Below, piece by piece: positions 18,595-28,381 of a stretch of DNA of 64,000 nt. Position 1 is the stretch's first letter, and each line of letters starts with the position of its first letter. This stretch comes from Streptomyces cyanogenus. GTDB lineage: Bacteria > Actinomycetota > Actinomycetes > Streptomycetales > Streptomycetaceae. The stretch spans positions 1,794,501 to 1,858,500 of the forward strand of contig NZ_CP071839.1 of NCBI RefSeq assembly GCF_017526105.1. Reading direction: 5' to 3'. The notes below the pieces were generated by a model, which made no database searches, was not told the origin of the DNA, and was given only the letters and a program-made list of their open reading frames with translations. Made by a program: the position numbers and the translations under genes.

Positions 18595-18624
18595 TTGACC
18601 CGGGGGCCGTACAGGTCTTACGTT
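18595..18624 (+). promoter_or_regulatory. HrdB-type promoter of a candidate small RNA
   Basis: TTGACC (18595-18600) and TACGTT (18619-18624) are 18 bases apart. No reading frame follows before the terminator at 18659-18696. Confidence 0.6.
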
Positions 18625-18630
18625 CTCAAT

Positions 18631-18700
18631 GTGCGGCTTTCGGAGTCGCCCACCAACGCGAAGCCCCCGGTTGTTCCCCCGTGACCGGGGGCTTCGTTCT
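18631..18700 (+). ncRNA. candidate small RNA with intrinsic terminator
   Basis: A promoter is followed after about 30 bases by a 13-bp perfect hairpin (CGAAGCCCCCGGT at 18659-18671 pairing with 18684-18696), ending in GTTCT. The predicted transcript is about 65-70 bases, carries no open frame, and has a C-rich loop (TTCCCCC). The remaining 18701-18974 holds nothing I can call except a TACGAT -10 at 18837-18842, likely for the next gene. The RNA is predicted from sequence only. Confidence 0.5.
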
Positions 18701-18974
18701 GCCCGCAGGCCCCTTTTCCCGGGCGTCCCGCGCACCGGGCTTCTCACCCTCGGTCACGAAACGCCGCGCGCCCCGTCTGCTCCCACCTCGCCGAACGCCC
18801 CGTGCGGCACCCTTCGGCCCGCGCGGGTACCGCGGGTACGATGCCCTCGGTGCGACCTTCGAGCGGCTGCCTCGCACCTGCAACTCCGGTCCGCGGCACA
18901 GCGGTTCGACCGCGGCGGCCGTCGGGCGACTGCCCGGTGGTGAACCACGGGGGCACGGTTTGTGGGGGGACGTG

Positions 18975-20849
18975 ATGGACTTCGGCACGCAGGGCCCCGA
19001 GGCCCCGGCCGACCTCGCCTGGCTGCGGGGTGTGGACGCCTACACGATGGGCGCCTACCCGCAGGCGGAGGAGGAGTTCCGCACCGCGGTGCGGATGGAC
19101 GGGGGCATGGCGGACGCCTGGCTCGGGCTGCACGCGCTCCGGGTCGACACGACCACCGCGCTGCTGCGGATGTTCCGGCACCGCGATCGCTTCGGCGAAC
19201 AGCGCACCCGGCACCGCCGGGCCCTCAACTCCTGGTACTGGCTCGGCTGGTGGGTCCAGCCGGTGCTGGAGAGCCCGCGCGATCTGCTGCTGGCGCACGC
19301 CTCCCACTGGCTGGACGGCCGGCACGTGCCCGAGCTGGACCGCGCCCTCGCCGGCCTGCCCCCGGTGGACGCCGACCCGCAGGTCCGCTTCCTGCACGCC
19401 TGCCGCGCCTATCTGGTCAAGGACTGGGAGCAGCTGGTCCGGCACACCGACCCGCTGCTGGACGATCCCCTGCTCGGCATCGAGGCCGGCCTGTTCGGCG
19501 GCATGGCCCGGGTCCGGCTGGAGATGTACGGCCAGGCCGAGCCGCTGCTGGCGGCCGCGCTGATGCGGTGCCGCAGCGAGCAGCCGCAGCGCAAGGAGCT
19601 GCGGTACTGGCTGGCGCGGGCGCACGAGGGGACCGGGCGCTCGGCCGCCGCGCTCCCCCTGTACCGGGCGGTGCACCGGGTCGACCCGGCCTTCATGGAC
19701 ACCTCCGCCCGGCTCGCCGCCATCTCCGAGGGCGACGGGTACGACGAGGCGGCCGGCCTCGCCGCGATCACGCTGACCGGCGCCGGGCAGGACACCGTGG
19801 ACGGGCCGGACGGCTTCGATCCGCTGTTCGGCACGGAGGGCCGGGACCTGCGACTGCCCGAACCCGATCTGCCGACCGGGCCGCTGCCGTCGGTGACCGA
19901 TCCCTCGGTGCGGGTGAAGACAGGGGTGTCCGGGGTGTCCGCCTCGCCGATCCCGGCCGGCCCGACGGACCCCGCGTTACTTGAGGAGGCGCTCGCCGAA
20001 CTGGAGCGCATGGTGGGGCTCGAACCGGTCAAGCGCCAGGTCAAGGCGCTGTCGGCGCAGCTGAACATGGCCCGGCTGCGGGCCGGGCAGGGGCTGCCGG
20101 TGCAGCCGCCCAAACGGCACTTCGTCTTCTCCGGGCCGTCCGGTACGGGCAAGACCACGGTCGCGCGGATCCTCGGGCGCGTGTTCTACGCACTGGGGCT
20201 CCTGGGCGGTGACCATCTCGTGGAGGCGCAGCGGGCCGACCTGGTCGGCGAGTACCTGGGCCAGACGGCCGTGAAGGCCAACGAACTGATCGACTCCGCG
20301 ATCGGCGGGGTGCTCTTCGTGGACGAGGCGTACTCGCTGTCCAACTCCGGATACGGCAAGGGCGACGCGTACGGCGACGAGGCGCTGCAGGTGCTGCTGA
20401 AGCGGGCCGAGGACAACCGGGACCACCTCGTGGTGATCCTGGCCGGCTACCCGGAGGGCATGGACCGCCTGCTCGCCGCCAACCCCGGTCTGTCGTCCCG
20501 TTTCACCACCCGGGTGGACTTCCCCTCCTACCGGCCGCTGGAGCTGACCGAGATCGGCAAGGTGCTCGCGGCGGAGAACGGGGACCAGTGGGACGACGAG
20601 GCGCTGGACGAACTGCGCTCCATCGCCGGGCACGTGGTCGACCAGGGGTGGATCGACGAGCTGGGGAACGGGCGGTTCCTGCGGACGCTGTACGAGAAGA
20701 GCTGCGCGTACCGGGACCTCCGCCTGTCGACGTACGCGGGTTCCCTGTCCCGGGAGGACCTGGCGACCCTGCGGCTGCCCGACCTGATGCAGGCCTACGG
20801 GGAGGTGCTGTCGGGGCGGGGGCCGCAGGATCCGTCGTCCTACAGTTAG
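18975..20849 (+). CDS. EccA-like AAA ATPase (CbxX/CfqX family)
   Basis: A 624-residue protein with two parts. Residues about 10-260 are helical repeats like the TPR domain of EccA. A variable linker (about 270-335) leads to a CbxX/CfqX-type AAA domain with Walker A GPSGTGKT (387-394), Walker B VLFVDE (446-451), and a downstream GLSSRF arginine-finger region. EccA is the ATPase of type VII secretion systems, but no EsxA/B, EccB/C/D or MycP gene is in the window. ATG 18975 follows GGGGGGA; GTG three bases upstream is possible. It ends before a bidirectional terminator. Confidence 0.85.
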   Translation: MDFGTQGPEAPADLAWLRGVDAYTMGAYPQAEEEFRTAVRMDGGMADAWLGLHALRVDTTTALLRMFRHRDRFGEQRTRHRRALNSWYWLGWWVQPVLESPRDLLLAHASHWLDGRHVPELDRALAGLPPVDADPQVRFLHACRAYLVKDWEQLVRHTDPLLDDPLLGIEAGLFGGMARVRLEMYGQAEPLLAAALMRCRSEQPQRKELRYWLARAHEGTGRSAAALPLYRAVHRVDPAFMDTSARLAAISEGDGYDEAAGLAAITLTGAGQDTVDGPDGFDPLFGTEGRDLRLPEPDLPTGPLPSVTDPSVRVKTGVSGVSASPIPAGPTDPALLEEALAELERMVGLEPVKRQVKALSAQLNMARLRAGQGLPVQPPKRHFVFSGPSGTGKTTVARILGRVFYALGLLGGDHLVEAQRADLVGEYLGQTAVKANELIDSAIGGVLFVDEAYSLSNSGYGKGDAYGDEALQVLLKRAEDNRDHLVVILAGYPEGMDRLLAANPGLSSRFTTRVDFPSYRPLELTEIGKVLAAENGDQWDDEALDELRSIAGHVVDQGWIDELGNGRFLRTLYEKSCAYRDLRLSTYAGSLSREDLATLRLPDLMQAYGEVLSGRGPQDPSSYS

Positions 20850-20856
20850 GGGTTTC

Positions 20857-20890
20857 GTCCGGATCAGGTGGGACCCGGGCTGATCCGGAC
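20857..20890. terminator. bidirectional terminator
   Basis: An 11-bp perfect stem (20857-20867 with 20880-20890) lies between the convergent AAA ATPase and CNNM-type genes. Confidence 0.8.
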
Positions 20891-20898
20891 GCAGTCCC

Positions 20899-21990
20899 CT
20901 AGGCCATCGCTCCGGCCTCCTCCGGTTCCCCGCTCGCCCTCGGTTCGGTCAGCCGCACCCCGGGGGCCTCCCGGTGCGCCGGGTCGCGTACCTCTCCCAC
21001 CAGCATCTCCAGGACGTCCTCCAGGGCCACCAGGCCCAGGACCTTGCCGGAGGCGTCGGCCACCTGGGCCAGGTGGGTGGCCGCGCGGCGCATGACGGTG
21101 AGGGCGTCGTCGAGCGGCAGCTCGGCGCGGAGCGTGGCCATCGGGCGCCACACCTGCTGCGGGACGGCCCGGTCGGAGTCCTCCAGGTCGAGGACGTCCT
21201 TCACGTGCACGTACCCCATGAAGGGGCCCTTCTCCGTCGCCGCGACCGGGAAGCGGGAGTAGCCCGTGCGGGCGGTCAGCTCCACGATCTCGCCCGGGGT
21301 GACCGAGGGCTCCACCGTGACCAGGGACTCCCGGCGCAGCAGCACGTCCGTCACCGGGCGGGAGCCCAGCTCCAGGGCGTCCTCCAGGCGCTCGCGCTCC
21401 TCGGGGTCGAGGAGGCCGGCCTGGCCGGAGTCCTCCAGGAGCCGGTTGAGCTGCTCGGTGGTGACGACCGCCTCCACCTCGTCCTTCGGCTCGACCCGGA
21501 ACAGCCGCAGGATGCCCTGGGCGCAGAAGCCGAGGGCCACCGTGATCGGCCTGCACAGGCGCGCGAAGTAGACCAGGCCGGGGCTGAGCCACAGCGCGGC
21601 CTTCTCCGGCGCGGCCATCGCGAGGTTCTTCGGGACCATCTCGCCGATCACGAGGTGGAAGAAGACCACCGCGGCCAGCGCGATGACATAGCCCAGCGGG
21701 TGGATCATGCCGTGCGGGAGGTGGATCCACGCGAACACCGGCTCCAGCAGGTGCGCCACGGTCGGCTCGGCGACCGCGCCGAGCGTCAGCGAGCAGACGG
21801 TGATGCCGAACTGGGCGGCGGCCATCATCTGCGGCAGGCGTTCCAGGCCGTACAGCACCTGGCGGGCCCGGGCGGTGCCGAGCGGTTCGATCTGGCTGCG
21901 GCGGACGGAGACGAGCGCGAACTCGGCGCCGACGAAGAATCCGTTCGCGAGTACCAGCAGCCCCGCGAAGACCAGTTGGAGGACGCTCAT
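20899..21990 (-). CDS. HlyC/CorC (CNNM) family protein, short paralogue
   Basis: A 363-residue membrane protein. A DUF21/CNNM membrane domain (about 1-190; starts VLANGFFVGAEFALVSVRRSQI) is followed by a CBS pair (about 205-330). The C-terminal CorC_HlyC domain found in its partner is missing. The family is linked to magnesium efflux or divalent-ion handling. The start overlaps the end of the upstream paralogue by four bases, so the two are translationally coupled and may form a heteromer. Confidence 0.88.
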   Translation of the reverse strand: MSVLQLVFAGLLVLANGFFVGAEFALVSVRRSQIEPLGTARARQVLYGLERLPQMMAAAQFGITVCSLTLGAVAEPTVAHLLEPVFAWIHLPHGMIHPLGYVIALAAVVFFHLVIGEMVPKNLAMAAPEKAALWLSPGLVYFARLCRPITVALGFCAQGILRLFRVEPKDEVEAVVTTEQLNRLLEDSGQAGLLDPEERERLEDALELGSRPVTDVLLRRESLVTVEPSVTPGEIVELTARTGYSRFPVAATEKGPFMGYVHVKDVLDLEDSDRAVPQQVWRPMATLRAELPLDDALTVMRRAATHLAQVADASGKVLGLVALEDVLEMLVGEVRDPAHREAPGVRLTEPRASGEPEEAGAMA

Positions 21991-23321
21991 CGGGCGGCCT
22001 CCATCGCGTTCGCGGCCGGGGCCGTCCTGACCAGGCGGACCCGTTCGGCGCGGTAGTGGCCGACCTGGCGGACCGAGAGCCGCCAGCCGGGCAGTTCGGC
22101 CCGGTCGCCGGGGGCCGGGATCCGGCCCAGCAGGTCGGCGACCAGGCCCGCGACGGTCTCGTACGGCCCCTCGGGCACGTCCAGGCCTATGCGCTGCAGG
22201 ATGTCGACGCGGCAGCTGCCGTCCACGTCCCAGGCGGCCCTGCCGTCCTCGGGCGGGGCCGGGGCCAGCTCGGGCATGTCCTTGGCGTCGTGCTCGTCGC
22301 GGACCTCGCCGACCAGTTCCTCGACGATGTCCTCCAGGGTGACCACGCCGGCCGTGCCGCCGTACTCGTCCACGACGACCGCGATGGGCTGCTCACTGCG
22401 CAGCCGGGCGAGCAGCGGCTGGACGGGCAGGGTCTCGGGGACGAGGAGCGCCTTGCGGGCGATGCGGCCGACCGGGGTGCGCAGCCGGTCGTGGACCGGG
22501 ACGGCGAGCGCGTCCTTCAGATGGGCCATGCCGACGATCTCGTCGATCTTCTCCCGGTAGACGGGGAAGCGGGACAGGCCGGTGGCCCGGGTGAGGTTGA
22601 CGACGTCCTCGGCGGTGGCCGAGTCCTGCAGCGCGCTCACCCTCACGCGCGGGGTCATGACGTGCTGTGCGGTCAGCTCGCCCAGGGACAGCGTGCGGAC
22701 GAACAGGTCGGCCGTGTCCTGCTCCAGGGCGCCGGCCCGGGCGGAGTGCCGGGCCAGCGAGACGAGCTCGCCGGGGGTGCGGGCGGAGGCCAGCTCCTCG
22801 GCGGGTTCGACGCCGAGGGCGCGGACCAGCCGGTTGGCGACCGTGTTCAGCACGGAGATCACCGGGCGGAACAGGCGGGCGAAGCGGTGCTGGGGGCCGG
22901 CCACGAAGCGCGCGACCTGCAGCGGCCGGGACACCGCCCAGTTCTTGGGCACCAGCTCGCCGATCACCATCTGGATCGCGGAGGCCAGCAGCATGCCGAC
23001 GACCACGGCGATGCCGGAGGCGGCGCCCTCGGGGATGCCGAGCGCGGCGAACGGGCCGTGCAGCAGCTCGGCCAGGGCCGGTTCGGCGAGCATGCCGACG
23101 ACCAGGGAGGTGATGGTGATGCCGAGCTGGGTGCCGGAGAGCTGGAAGGACAGCTCCTTCAGCGACTCCACGACCGTACGGGCGCGGGCGTCGCCGTCGG
23201 CGGCGGCCTGCTCGGCCTCCGGACGCTCGACCGTCACCAGGCCGAATTCGGCCGCCACGAAGAAGCCGTTCGCGAGGATCAGCAGGAACGCAGCTGCGAG
23301 GAGCAGCAGGGGGATGGTCAC
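21987..23321 (-). CDS. HlyC/CorC (CNNM) family protein, full-length paralogue
   Basis: A 444-residue protein with a DUF21 membrane domain (ILANGFFVAAEFGLVTVERPEAE at the start), two CBS domains (VMTPRVRVSAL and AVVVDEYGGTAGVVTLEDIVEELVGE) and a C-terminal CorC_HlyC domain (about 355-435). This is the full domain set for proteins proposed to export magnesium. It starts with GTG at 23321. The shorter paralogue follows with a four-base overlap. Confidence 0.9.
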   Translation of the reverse strand: MTIPLLLLAAAFLLILANGFFVAAEFGLVTVERPEAEQAAADGDARARTVVESLKELSFQLSGTQLGITITSLVVGMLAEPALAELLHGPFAALGIPEGAASGIAVVVGMLLASAIQMVIGELVPKNWAVSRPLQVARFVAGPQHRFARLFRPVISVLNTVANRLVRALGVEPAEELASARTPGELVSLARHSARAGALEQDTADLFVRTLSLGELTAQHVMTPRVRVSALQDSATAEDVVNLTRATGLSRFPVYREKIDEIVGMAHLKDALAVPVHDRLRTPVGRIARKALLVPETLPVQPLLARLRSEQPIAVVVDEYGGTAGVVTLEDIVEELVGEVRDEHDAKDMPELAPAPPEDGRAAWDVDGSCRVDILQRIGLDVPEGPYETVAGLVADLLGRIPAPGDRAELPGWRLSVRQVGHYRAERVRLVRTAPAANAMEAAR

Positions 23322-23444
23322 GCTGCCACCGCCTTCCCGCTCTGTCGGGCAGGGGTGGCGCAGGTACTACAGGACGATCCGTCCATCGCCGGAGAGGGTC
23401 ACTCCTCGGGTAGCAGGAACCCCTGTGCACCGGGCGGCGCGCAG

Positions 23445-23475
23445 GGGCGGAGGCGCAGCGAGACGGCCTCCGCCC
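23445..23475. terminator. terminator after the rib-his operon
   Basis: A perfect 10-bp stem (23445-23454 with 23466-23475) with an 11-base loop lies just past the PH-domain gene on the minus strand. Confidence 0.7.
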
Positions 23476-23485
23476 ACCAGATTAA

Positions 23486-23953
23486 TCAAGATCTGGGCTC
23501 GTGCGGCAGGGTGGACGGCGCCGAGTGGGCCTCGGCGAGCGCCCGGAGAGCCGTGGCGTCGGCGATGGCCCGCTGCTTGGCGATGCCCGGCTGGATACCG
23601 AGCGCCGGCAGGCTGGTGCCGTCGCTCAGGTCGAGGAACACCCAGGGGTCGCCGGGCCGGAGGTTCACCCGGAGGATCTCCTCCCAGGCCAGGCGCCGTT
23701 TTCCGGCGATGTTCACCACGGTGACGCCGGACGCGTCGGCGACCACCTTCACCCGGGCCAGCCGGGCCAGCACCCAGAAGATCAGCGCCCCCGTGATGAC
23801 GAAGGTCAGCCGGGAGCCCGGGCCGATGTCGAGCAGCAGGGCGATCCCGGATATCACCACGAAGATCACGACTCCGGCGGTGAGCAGGATCGCCCGGGTG
23901 TGGCCGGGCCGGAAGGTGACGGGGAGGCCGGGAAGGGAGGTCGGGTCGGACAT
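23486..23953 (-). CDS. bacterial PH domain membrane protein
   Basis: A 155-residue protein with two adjacent membrane spans (about 22-45 and 48-65) and a small cytoplasmic bacterial PH-type domain (VVADASGVTVVNIAGKRRLAWEEILRV). The function is unknown. It begins 12 bases after the hisG stop, so it is the last gene of the rib-his unit. Proteins of this type follow hisG in other Streptomyces as far as I recall. Confidence 0.75.
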   Translation of the reverse strand: MSDPTSLPGLPVTFRPGHTRAILLTAGVVIFVVISGIALLLDIGPGSRLTFVITGALIFWVLARLARVKVVADASGVTVVNIAGKRRLAWEEILRVNLRPGDPWVFLDLSDGTSLPALGIQPGIAKQRAIADATALRALAEAHSAPSTLPHEPRS

Positions 23954-23965
23954 CGGCGTACCCCT

Positions 23966-24814
23966 CTACAGGCGGCAGGCGTGGATGGCCGTGGTCAGGA
24001 TGGCGCGGGCGCCGATGGCGTAGAGGTCGTCCATGATCCGCTGGGCCTCCTTCGCCGGAACCATGGCGCGGACCGCGACCCAGCCCTCGTTGTGCAGCGG
24101 GGAGACGGTCGGGGACTCCAGGCCGGGGGTGAGCGCGACGGCCCTCTCCAGCTGCTCGACCCGGCAGTCGTAGTCCATCATCACGTACGTCCGGGCGACC
24201 AGGACGCCCTGGAGACGGCGCAGGAACTGCTGGACCTTGGGCTCCTCGGCGTCGGCGCCGGTGCGGCGGACGACGATCGCCTCGGACTTCATGATCGGCT
24301 CGCCGAAGACCTCCAGACCCGCGTTGCGCAGGCTGGTGCCGGTCTCCACGACGTCGGCGATCACCTCGGCGACGCCCAGCTCGATCGCGGTCTCCACGGC
24401 GCCGTCCAGGTGGACGACGGAGGCGTCGACGCCGCTGTCCGCGAGGTGCTTCTGGACGATGCCCTCGTAGGAGGTGGCGACGGTCCTGCCCTTGAGGTCC
24501 TGGAGGCCGTCGGCGGTGCCCGGCTTGGCGGCGAAGCGGAACGTGGAGCGGGCGAAGCCCAGCGGCAGGATCTCCTCGGCGTCGGCACCGGAGTCGATCA
24601 GCAGGTCACGGCCGGTGATGCCGATGTCGAGGCGGCCGGAGGAGACGTAGATCGCGATGTCGCGGGGGCGGAGGTAGAAGAACTCGACCTCGTTCTCCGG
24701 GTCGACGATGCGCAGCTCCTTGGACTCGCGGCGCTGCTGGTAACCGGCCTCATGCAGCATCTCCGCCGCAGGGCCGGACAGTGAACCCTTGTTGGGGACG
24801 GCGATGCGCAGCAT
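23966..24814 (-). CDS. hisG: ATP phosphoribosyltransferase (long form)
   Basis: A 282-residue enzyme that condenses ATP with PRPP, the first step of histidine synthesis. MLRIAVPNKGSL opens the type-II periplasmic-binding-like fold; DIGITGRDLL and EVIADVVETGTSLRNAGL (PRPP loop) follow. The length shows the C-terminal regulatory ACT-like domain (about 210-282), so it is the hexameric, histidine-inhibited form that needs no HisZ. It follows hisE by 51 bases. Confidence 0.97.
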   Translation of the reverse strand: MLRIAVPNKGSLSGPAAEMLHEAGYQQRRESKELRIVDPENEVEFFYLRPRDIAIYVSSGRLDIGITGRDLLIDSGADAEEILPLGFARSTFRFAAKPGTADGLQDLKGRTVATSYEGIVQKHLADSGVDASVVHLDGAVETAIELGVAEVIADVVETGTSLRNAGLEVFGEPIMKSEAIVVRRTGADAEEPKVQQFLRRLQGVLVARTYVMMDYDCRVEQLERAVALTPGLESPTVSPLHNEGWVAVRAMVPAKEAQRIMDDLYAIGARAILTTAIHACRL

Positions 24815-24865
24815 GAGGTCGGCTTCCTTTGCTCGTTCTCTACGGGATCGGGTGCGGGGTACGGC

Positions 24866-25138
24866 TTACAGGTGGGCGTACACGTCGTCCAGGGAGATGC
24901 CGCGGGCGACCATCATCACCTGGACGTGGTACAGCAGCTGCGAGATCTCCTCGGCGGCCGCTTCCTTGCCCTCGTACTCGGCGGCCATCCAGACCTCGGC
25001 GGCCTCCTCGACGACCTTCTTGCCGATGGCATGGACGCCCTTGCCGACCAGCTCAGCGGTGCGGGAGGTGGCGGGATCGCCGTGGGCGGCCTTGTGCTGG
25101 AGCTCGGTGAAGAGCTCCTCGAACGTCTTCTTGGACAT
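24866..25138 (-). CDS. hisE: phosphoribosyl-ATP pyrophosphatase
   Basis: A 90-residue enzyme for the second step of histidine synthesis, hydrolysing PR-ATP to PR-AMP. The all-alpha NTP pyrophosphohydrolase motif is seen in [34 protein letters not shown] start at ATG 25138 (MSKKTFEEL), after a GGGTGGGG tract; an in-frame start four codons upstream is less likely. ribH ends 34 bases upstream, so the histidine pair is joined to the riboflavin genes. Confidence 0.95.
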   Translation of the reverse strand: MSKKTFEELFTELQHKAAHGDPATSRTAELVGKGVHAIGKKVVEEAAEVWMAAEYEGKEAAAEEISQLLYHVQVMMVARGISLDDVYAHL

Positions 25139-25172
25139 GGTGAGCCCCACCCTACGCGGTGCAGCCGACTCC

Positions 25173-25658
25173 CTAGTGCCAGGGTTCGGATACTGAGCGG
25201 AGCGTGGCCGCCGTCGCCACCGCGGCCGTCACCGCCTCGTGGCCCTTGTCCTCGTTCGAGCCCTCCAGACCGGCCCGGTCCAGGGCCTGCTCCTCCGTGT
25301 CGCAGGTGAGCACGCCGAAGCCGACGGGGACACCGGTCTCGACGGAGACCTGGGTGAGGCCCTGGGTGACGCCCTGGCACACGTAGTCGAAGTGGGGAGT
25401 GCCGCCCCGGATGACGACGCCGAGGGCGACCACCGCGTCGTAGCCGCGGCCCGCGAGGACCTTGGCGGCGACCGGCAGCTCGAAGCTGCCGGGGACCCTG
25501 ATCAGGGTCGGCTCGTCGATGCCCAGGTCGTGCAGGGCGCGCAGGGCGCCGTTGACCAGACCGTCCATCACCTTCTCGTGCCACTGCGCCGCGATGACGG
25601 CGACCCTGAGGTCGCTCACGTTGCGTACGGACAGTTCCGGTGCACCCTTGCCGCTCAC
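25173..25658 (-). CDS. ribH: 6,7-dimethyl-8-ribityllumazine synthase
   Basis: A 161-residue lumazine synthase, which joins 5-amino-6-ribitylaminouracil and 3,4-dihydroxy-2-butanone 4-phosphate. Substrate motifs are [15 protein letters not shown] and [16 protein letters not shown] with the catalytic His. GTG 25658 has AGGAGAG at ideal spacing. It lies 23 bases after ribBA. Confidence 0.97.
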   Translation of the reverse strand: MSGKGAPELSVRNVSDLRVAVIAAQWHEKVMDGLVNGALRALHDLGIDEPTLIRVPGSFELPVAAKVLAGRGYDAVVALGVVIRGGTPHFDYVCQGVTQGLTQVSVETGVPVGFGVLTCDTEEQALDRAGLEGSNEDKGHEAVTAAVATAATLRSVSEPWH

Positions 25659-25681
25659 GTCTCTCCTAAGTGCTTTCTTGC

Positions 25682-26974
25682 TTACTGGTTGCCGCAGGTG
25701 GCCGGCACGGCGGGCGTGTCCAGCCAGGGCAGGTCGTGGCCCATCCGGTCCCGCTTGGTGCGCAGGTAGCGGAGGTTGTGCTCGCCGGCCTCGACCGGCA
25801 TCGGCTCGCGGCCGGTGACCTTCAGGCCGTGGCGCAGCAGCGCGTCGGTCTTCTCGGGGTTGTTGGTCATCAGCCGGACCCCGCGCACGCCGAGGTCGGC
25901 GAGGATCTGCGCGCCGGCGCCGTAGTCGCGGGCGTCGGCGGGCAGGCCCAGTTCGAGGTTGGCGTCGAGCGTGTCGTGGCCCTGCTCCTGCAGTTCGTAG
26001 GCGCGCAGCTTGGACAGCAGGCCGATGCCGCGTCCCTCGTGCCCGCGCAGGTAGACGACGACGCCCCGGCCCTCGGCCTGGATGCGTTCCAGGGCGGTGT
26101 CCAGCTGGGGGCCGCAGTCGCAGCGCAGGGAGGCGAAGACGTCGCCGGTGAGGCATTCGGAGTGGACGCGGACCAGGACGTCCTCGCCGTCGCCGATCTC
26201 GCCGTGGACGAGGGCGACGTGTTCGACTCCGTCGACGGTGGACCGGTAGCCGTAGGCGGTGAAGGTGCCGTGCCGGGTGGGCAGGCGGGTCTCGGCCTCG
26301 CGGCGGACGGTGGGCTCGCTGCCGCGGCGGTAGGCGATCAGGTCCTCGATGGAGATGATCGTCAGGCCGTGCTTGCGGGCGAACGGGATCAGCTCGGGCA
26401 GGCGCAGCATCCGGCCGTCCTCGCCGGCGATCTCCACGATGGCGCCGGCCGGGCGCAGCCCCGCGAGCCGGGCGAGGTCGACGGCGGCCTCGGTGTGGCC
26501 GTTGCGGACCAGGACACCGCCGGGCCTGGCGCGCAGCGGGAAGACGTGGCCGGGCCGCACGAAGTCGGTGTGCTCGGCCGCGCCGCTCGCGAGCAGCTGA
26601 AGCGTGGTGGCACGGTCGGAGGCCGAGATGCCGGTGCTCACACCGTGCGCGGCGGAGGCGTCCACGGAGACGGTGAACGCGGTCTTCATCGACTCGGTGT
26701 TGTCCTCGACCATCTGCGGCAGCCGCAGCCGGTCCAGCTCCTCGCCCTCCATGGGGGCGCAGATCAGGCCGCGGCACTCGCTCATCATGAAGGCGACGAT
26801 CTCCGGGGTCGCCTTCTCGGCGGCGATGACGAGGTCGCCCTCGTTCTCCCGGTCCTCGTCGTCGACGACGACCACCGGGCGGCCGGCGGCGATGTCGGCG
26901 ATGGCCTGCTCGACCGGGTCGAGTGCGAAGCTCTCGGTGTCGTCGGTGTCGTACAGCAGCGGTGCCGAGGTCAT
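25682..26974 (-). CDS. ribBA: bifunctional DHBP synthase / GTP cyclohydrolase II
   Basis: A 430-residue fusion that supplies both riboflavin precursors. Residues about 20-215 are 3,4-dihydroxy-2-butanone 4-phosphate synthase, with the [12 protein letters not shown] metal and substrate loop. Residues about 220-425 are GTP cyclohydrolase II, with the zinc site [15 protein letters not shown] and [11 protein letters not shown] 26974 overlaps the ribM stop by four bases (ATGA), which implies translational coupling. Confidence 0.97.
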   Translation of the reverse strand: MTSAPLLYDTDDTESFALDPVEQAIADIAAGRPVVVVDDEDRENEGDLVIAAEKATPEIVAFMMSECRGLICAPMEGEELDRLRLPQMVEDNTESMKTAFTVSVDASAAHGVSTGISASDRATTLQLLASGAAEHTDFVRPGHVFPLRARPGGVLVRNGHTEAAVDLARLAGLRPAGAIVEIAGEDGRMLRLPELIPFARKHGLTIISIEDLIAYRRGSEPTVRREAETRLPTRHGTFTAYGYRSTVDGVEHVALVHGEIGDGEDVLVRVHSECLTGDVFASLRCDCGPQLDTALERIQAEGRGVVVYLRGHEGRGIGLLSKLRAYELQEQGHDTLDANLELGLPADARDYGAGAQILADLGVRGVRLMTNNPEKTDALLRHGLKVTGREPMPVEAGEHNLRYLRTKRDRMGHDLPWLDTPAVPATCGNQ

Positions 26975-27612
26975 GCCGGCGCTCCTTCCAGTGCGGGCTG
27001 CGGGCCCCGGCGGGAGCGCAGCCACCAGTCGCGCATGCCCCACAGGACGAGTGCGCCGTAGATGACGTAGACGAAGCCGGAGAAGGCGTAGCCGTTGGCG
27101 AAGTTGAGGGGGACGCCGACGAGGTCGACGAGCAGCCAGGCGAACCAGAACTCGACCATGCCCTTGGCCTGGGCGTACATCGCGACGATGGTGCCGACGA
27201 AGATGTAGGCGTCGGGCCAGGGGTCCCAGGACAGCTTCGGGTAGGCGGTGAAGAGCAGGGCGACGGCGACCGTGCCGGCGGCCGCCGCCGCGAGCATCGC
27301 CGCGCGCTCGGGCCAGGTGGCGAACCGGGGCGTGATGTGGCCGTCCGAGGACCGGTCCTCGGTGCGCTGCCACTGCCACCAGCCGTACAGGGCTACGGCC
27401 ATGACGACGGCCTGCTTGCCGGCGCTGCCGGTCAGGTGGCCGTAGAAGGCGGCGAAGAGGACGAGGCCGGAGAGGAACTGGACGGGCCACGTCCACAGGG
27501 AGCGGCGCCAGCCCAGGGCGAGGGTGATGAGGCCCAGGATGTTGCCGACCATGTCGGACCAGATGATGTGCTGGCCGAGGAGGGTGAACGCCTCGGAGTT
27601 CATCCAGTTCAC
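26971..27612 (-). CDS. ribM: PnuC-family riboflavin transporter RibM
   Basis: A 213-residue membrane protein of the PnuC/NMN-transporter family with about seven spans and the WxxWPV and [10 protein letters not shown] signatures. It sits inside an FMN-riboswitch operon between ribE and ribBA, where the known streptomycete protein RibM transports riboflavin, so riboflavin rather than NMN is the likely substrate. It overlaps both neighbours by four bases. Confidence 0.9.
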   Translation of the reverse strand: MNWMNSEAFTLLGQHIIWSDMVGNILGLITLALGWRRSLWTWPVQFLSGLVLFAAFYGHLTGSAGKQAVVMAVALYGWWQWQRTEDRSSDGHITPRFATWPERAAMLAAAAAGTVAVALLFTAYPKLSWDPWPDAYIFVGTIVAMYAQAKGMVEFWFAWLLVDLVGVPLNFANGYAFSGFVYVIYGALVLWGMRDWWLRSRRGPQPALEGAPA

Positions 27613-28217
27613 TTGGTGTCCCCCTGCGCACGGTCGCCGAGGAGCCGCTCGACGTACTTGGCGATGACGTCCACTTCGAGGTTGACCGGGTCGCCGGGCT
27701 GCTTCACGCCGAGCGTGGTGAGGGCGAGGGTGGTCGGGATGAGGCTGACCGTGAAGTGGTCGGGGCCGGCGTCGACGACGGTGAGGCTGATGCCGTCGAC
27801 GGTGATGGAGCCCTTCTCCACCACGTACCGGGAGAGTTCGGCGGGAAGCGAGATCTTGACGATCTCCCAGTTCTCGGAGGGCTTGCGCTCCAGGATCTCG
27901 CCGGTGCCGTCCACGTGCCCCTGCACGATGTGTCCGCCGAGGCGGGCGCCCACGGCGGTGGGGCGTTCCAGGTTGACGCGGGAGCCGGCCGTGAGCGCGC
28001 CGAGGCTGGAGCGGTTCAGGGTCTCGGCCATGACGTCGGCGGTGAACTCGTCGCCCTCGTGCTCGACCACGGTGAGACAGACCCCGTTCACGGCGATGGA
28101 GTCGCCGTGCTGCGCGCCCTGGGTCACGATGGGGCCGCGGAGCCGGAAGCGGGAGGCGTCGCCGAGGTTCTCGACGGCGGTGACCTCACCCAGCTCTTCG
28201 ACGATTCCGGTGAACAC
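27609..28217 (-). CDS. ribE: riboflavin synthase alpha chain
   Basis: A 202-residue enzyme that dismutates two lumazines into riboflavin. It has the two repeated lumazine-binding barrels: [10 protein letters not shown] starts repeat one, [15 protein letters not shown] repeat two, each with NGVCLTVV or DGISLTVV. Start GTG 28217 has AGGAGG nine bases upstream. It is the first gene after the FMN riboswitch. Confidence 0.96.
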   Translation of the reverse strand: MFTGIVEELGEVTAVENLGDASRFRLRGPIVTQGAQHGDSIAVNGVCLTVVEHEGDEFTADVMAETLNRSSLGALTAGSRVNLERPTAVGARLGGHIVQGHVDGTGEILERKPSENWEIVKISLPAELSRYVVEKGSITVDGISLTVVDAGPDHFTVSLIPTTLALTTLGVKQPGDPVNLEVDVIAKYVERLLGDRAQGDTK

Positions 28218-28381
28218 TTCCCGGGTCCTCCTGCCTCTTCGGGCACGGACTCCGGGGCCTGTCGATGACGACAGAATGTACGGATGAGCACACACCGGGG
28301 GCGTCGCCGGAACGGACGCGCCCGAACACGGACGGGTCCCGATACGGCGGCGCGCACACGGAAGACGCATGCCCGCCCGCC

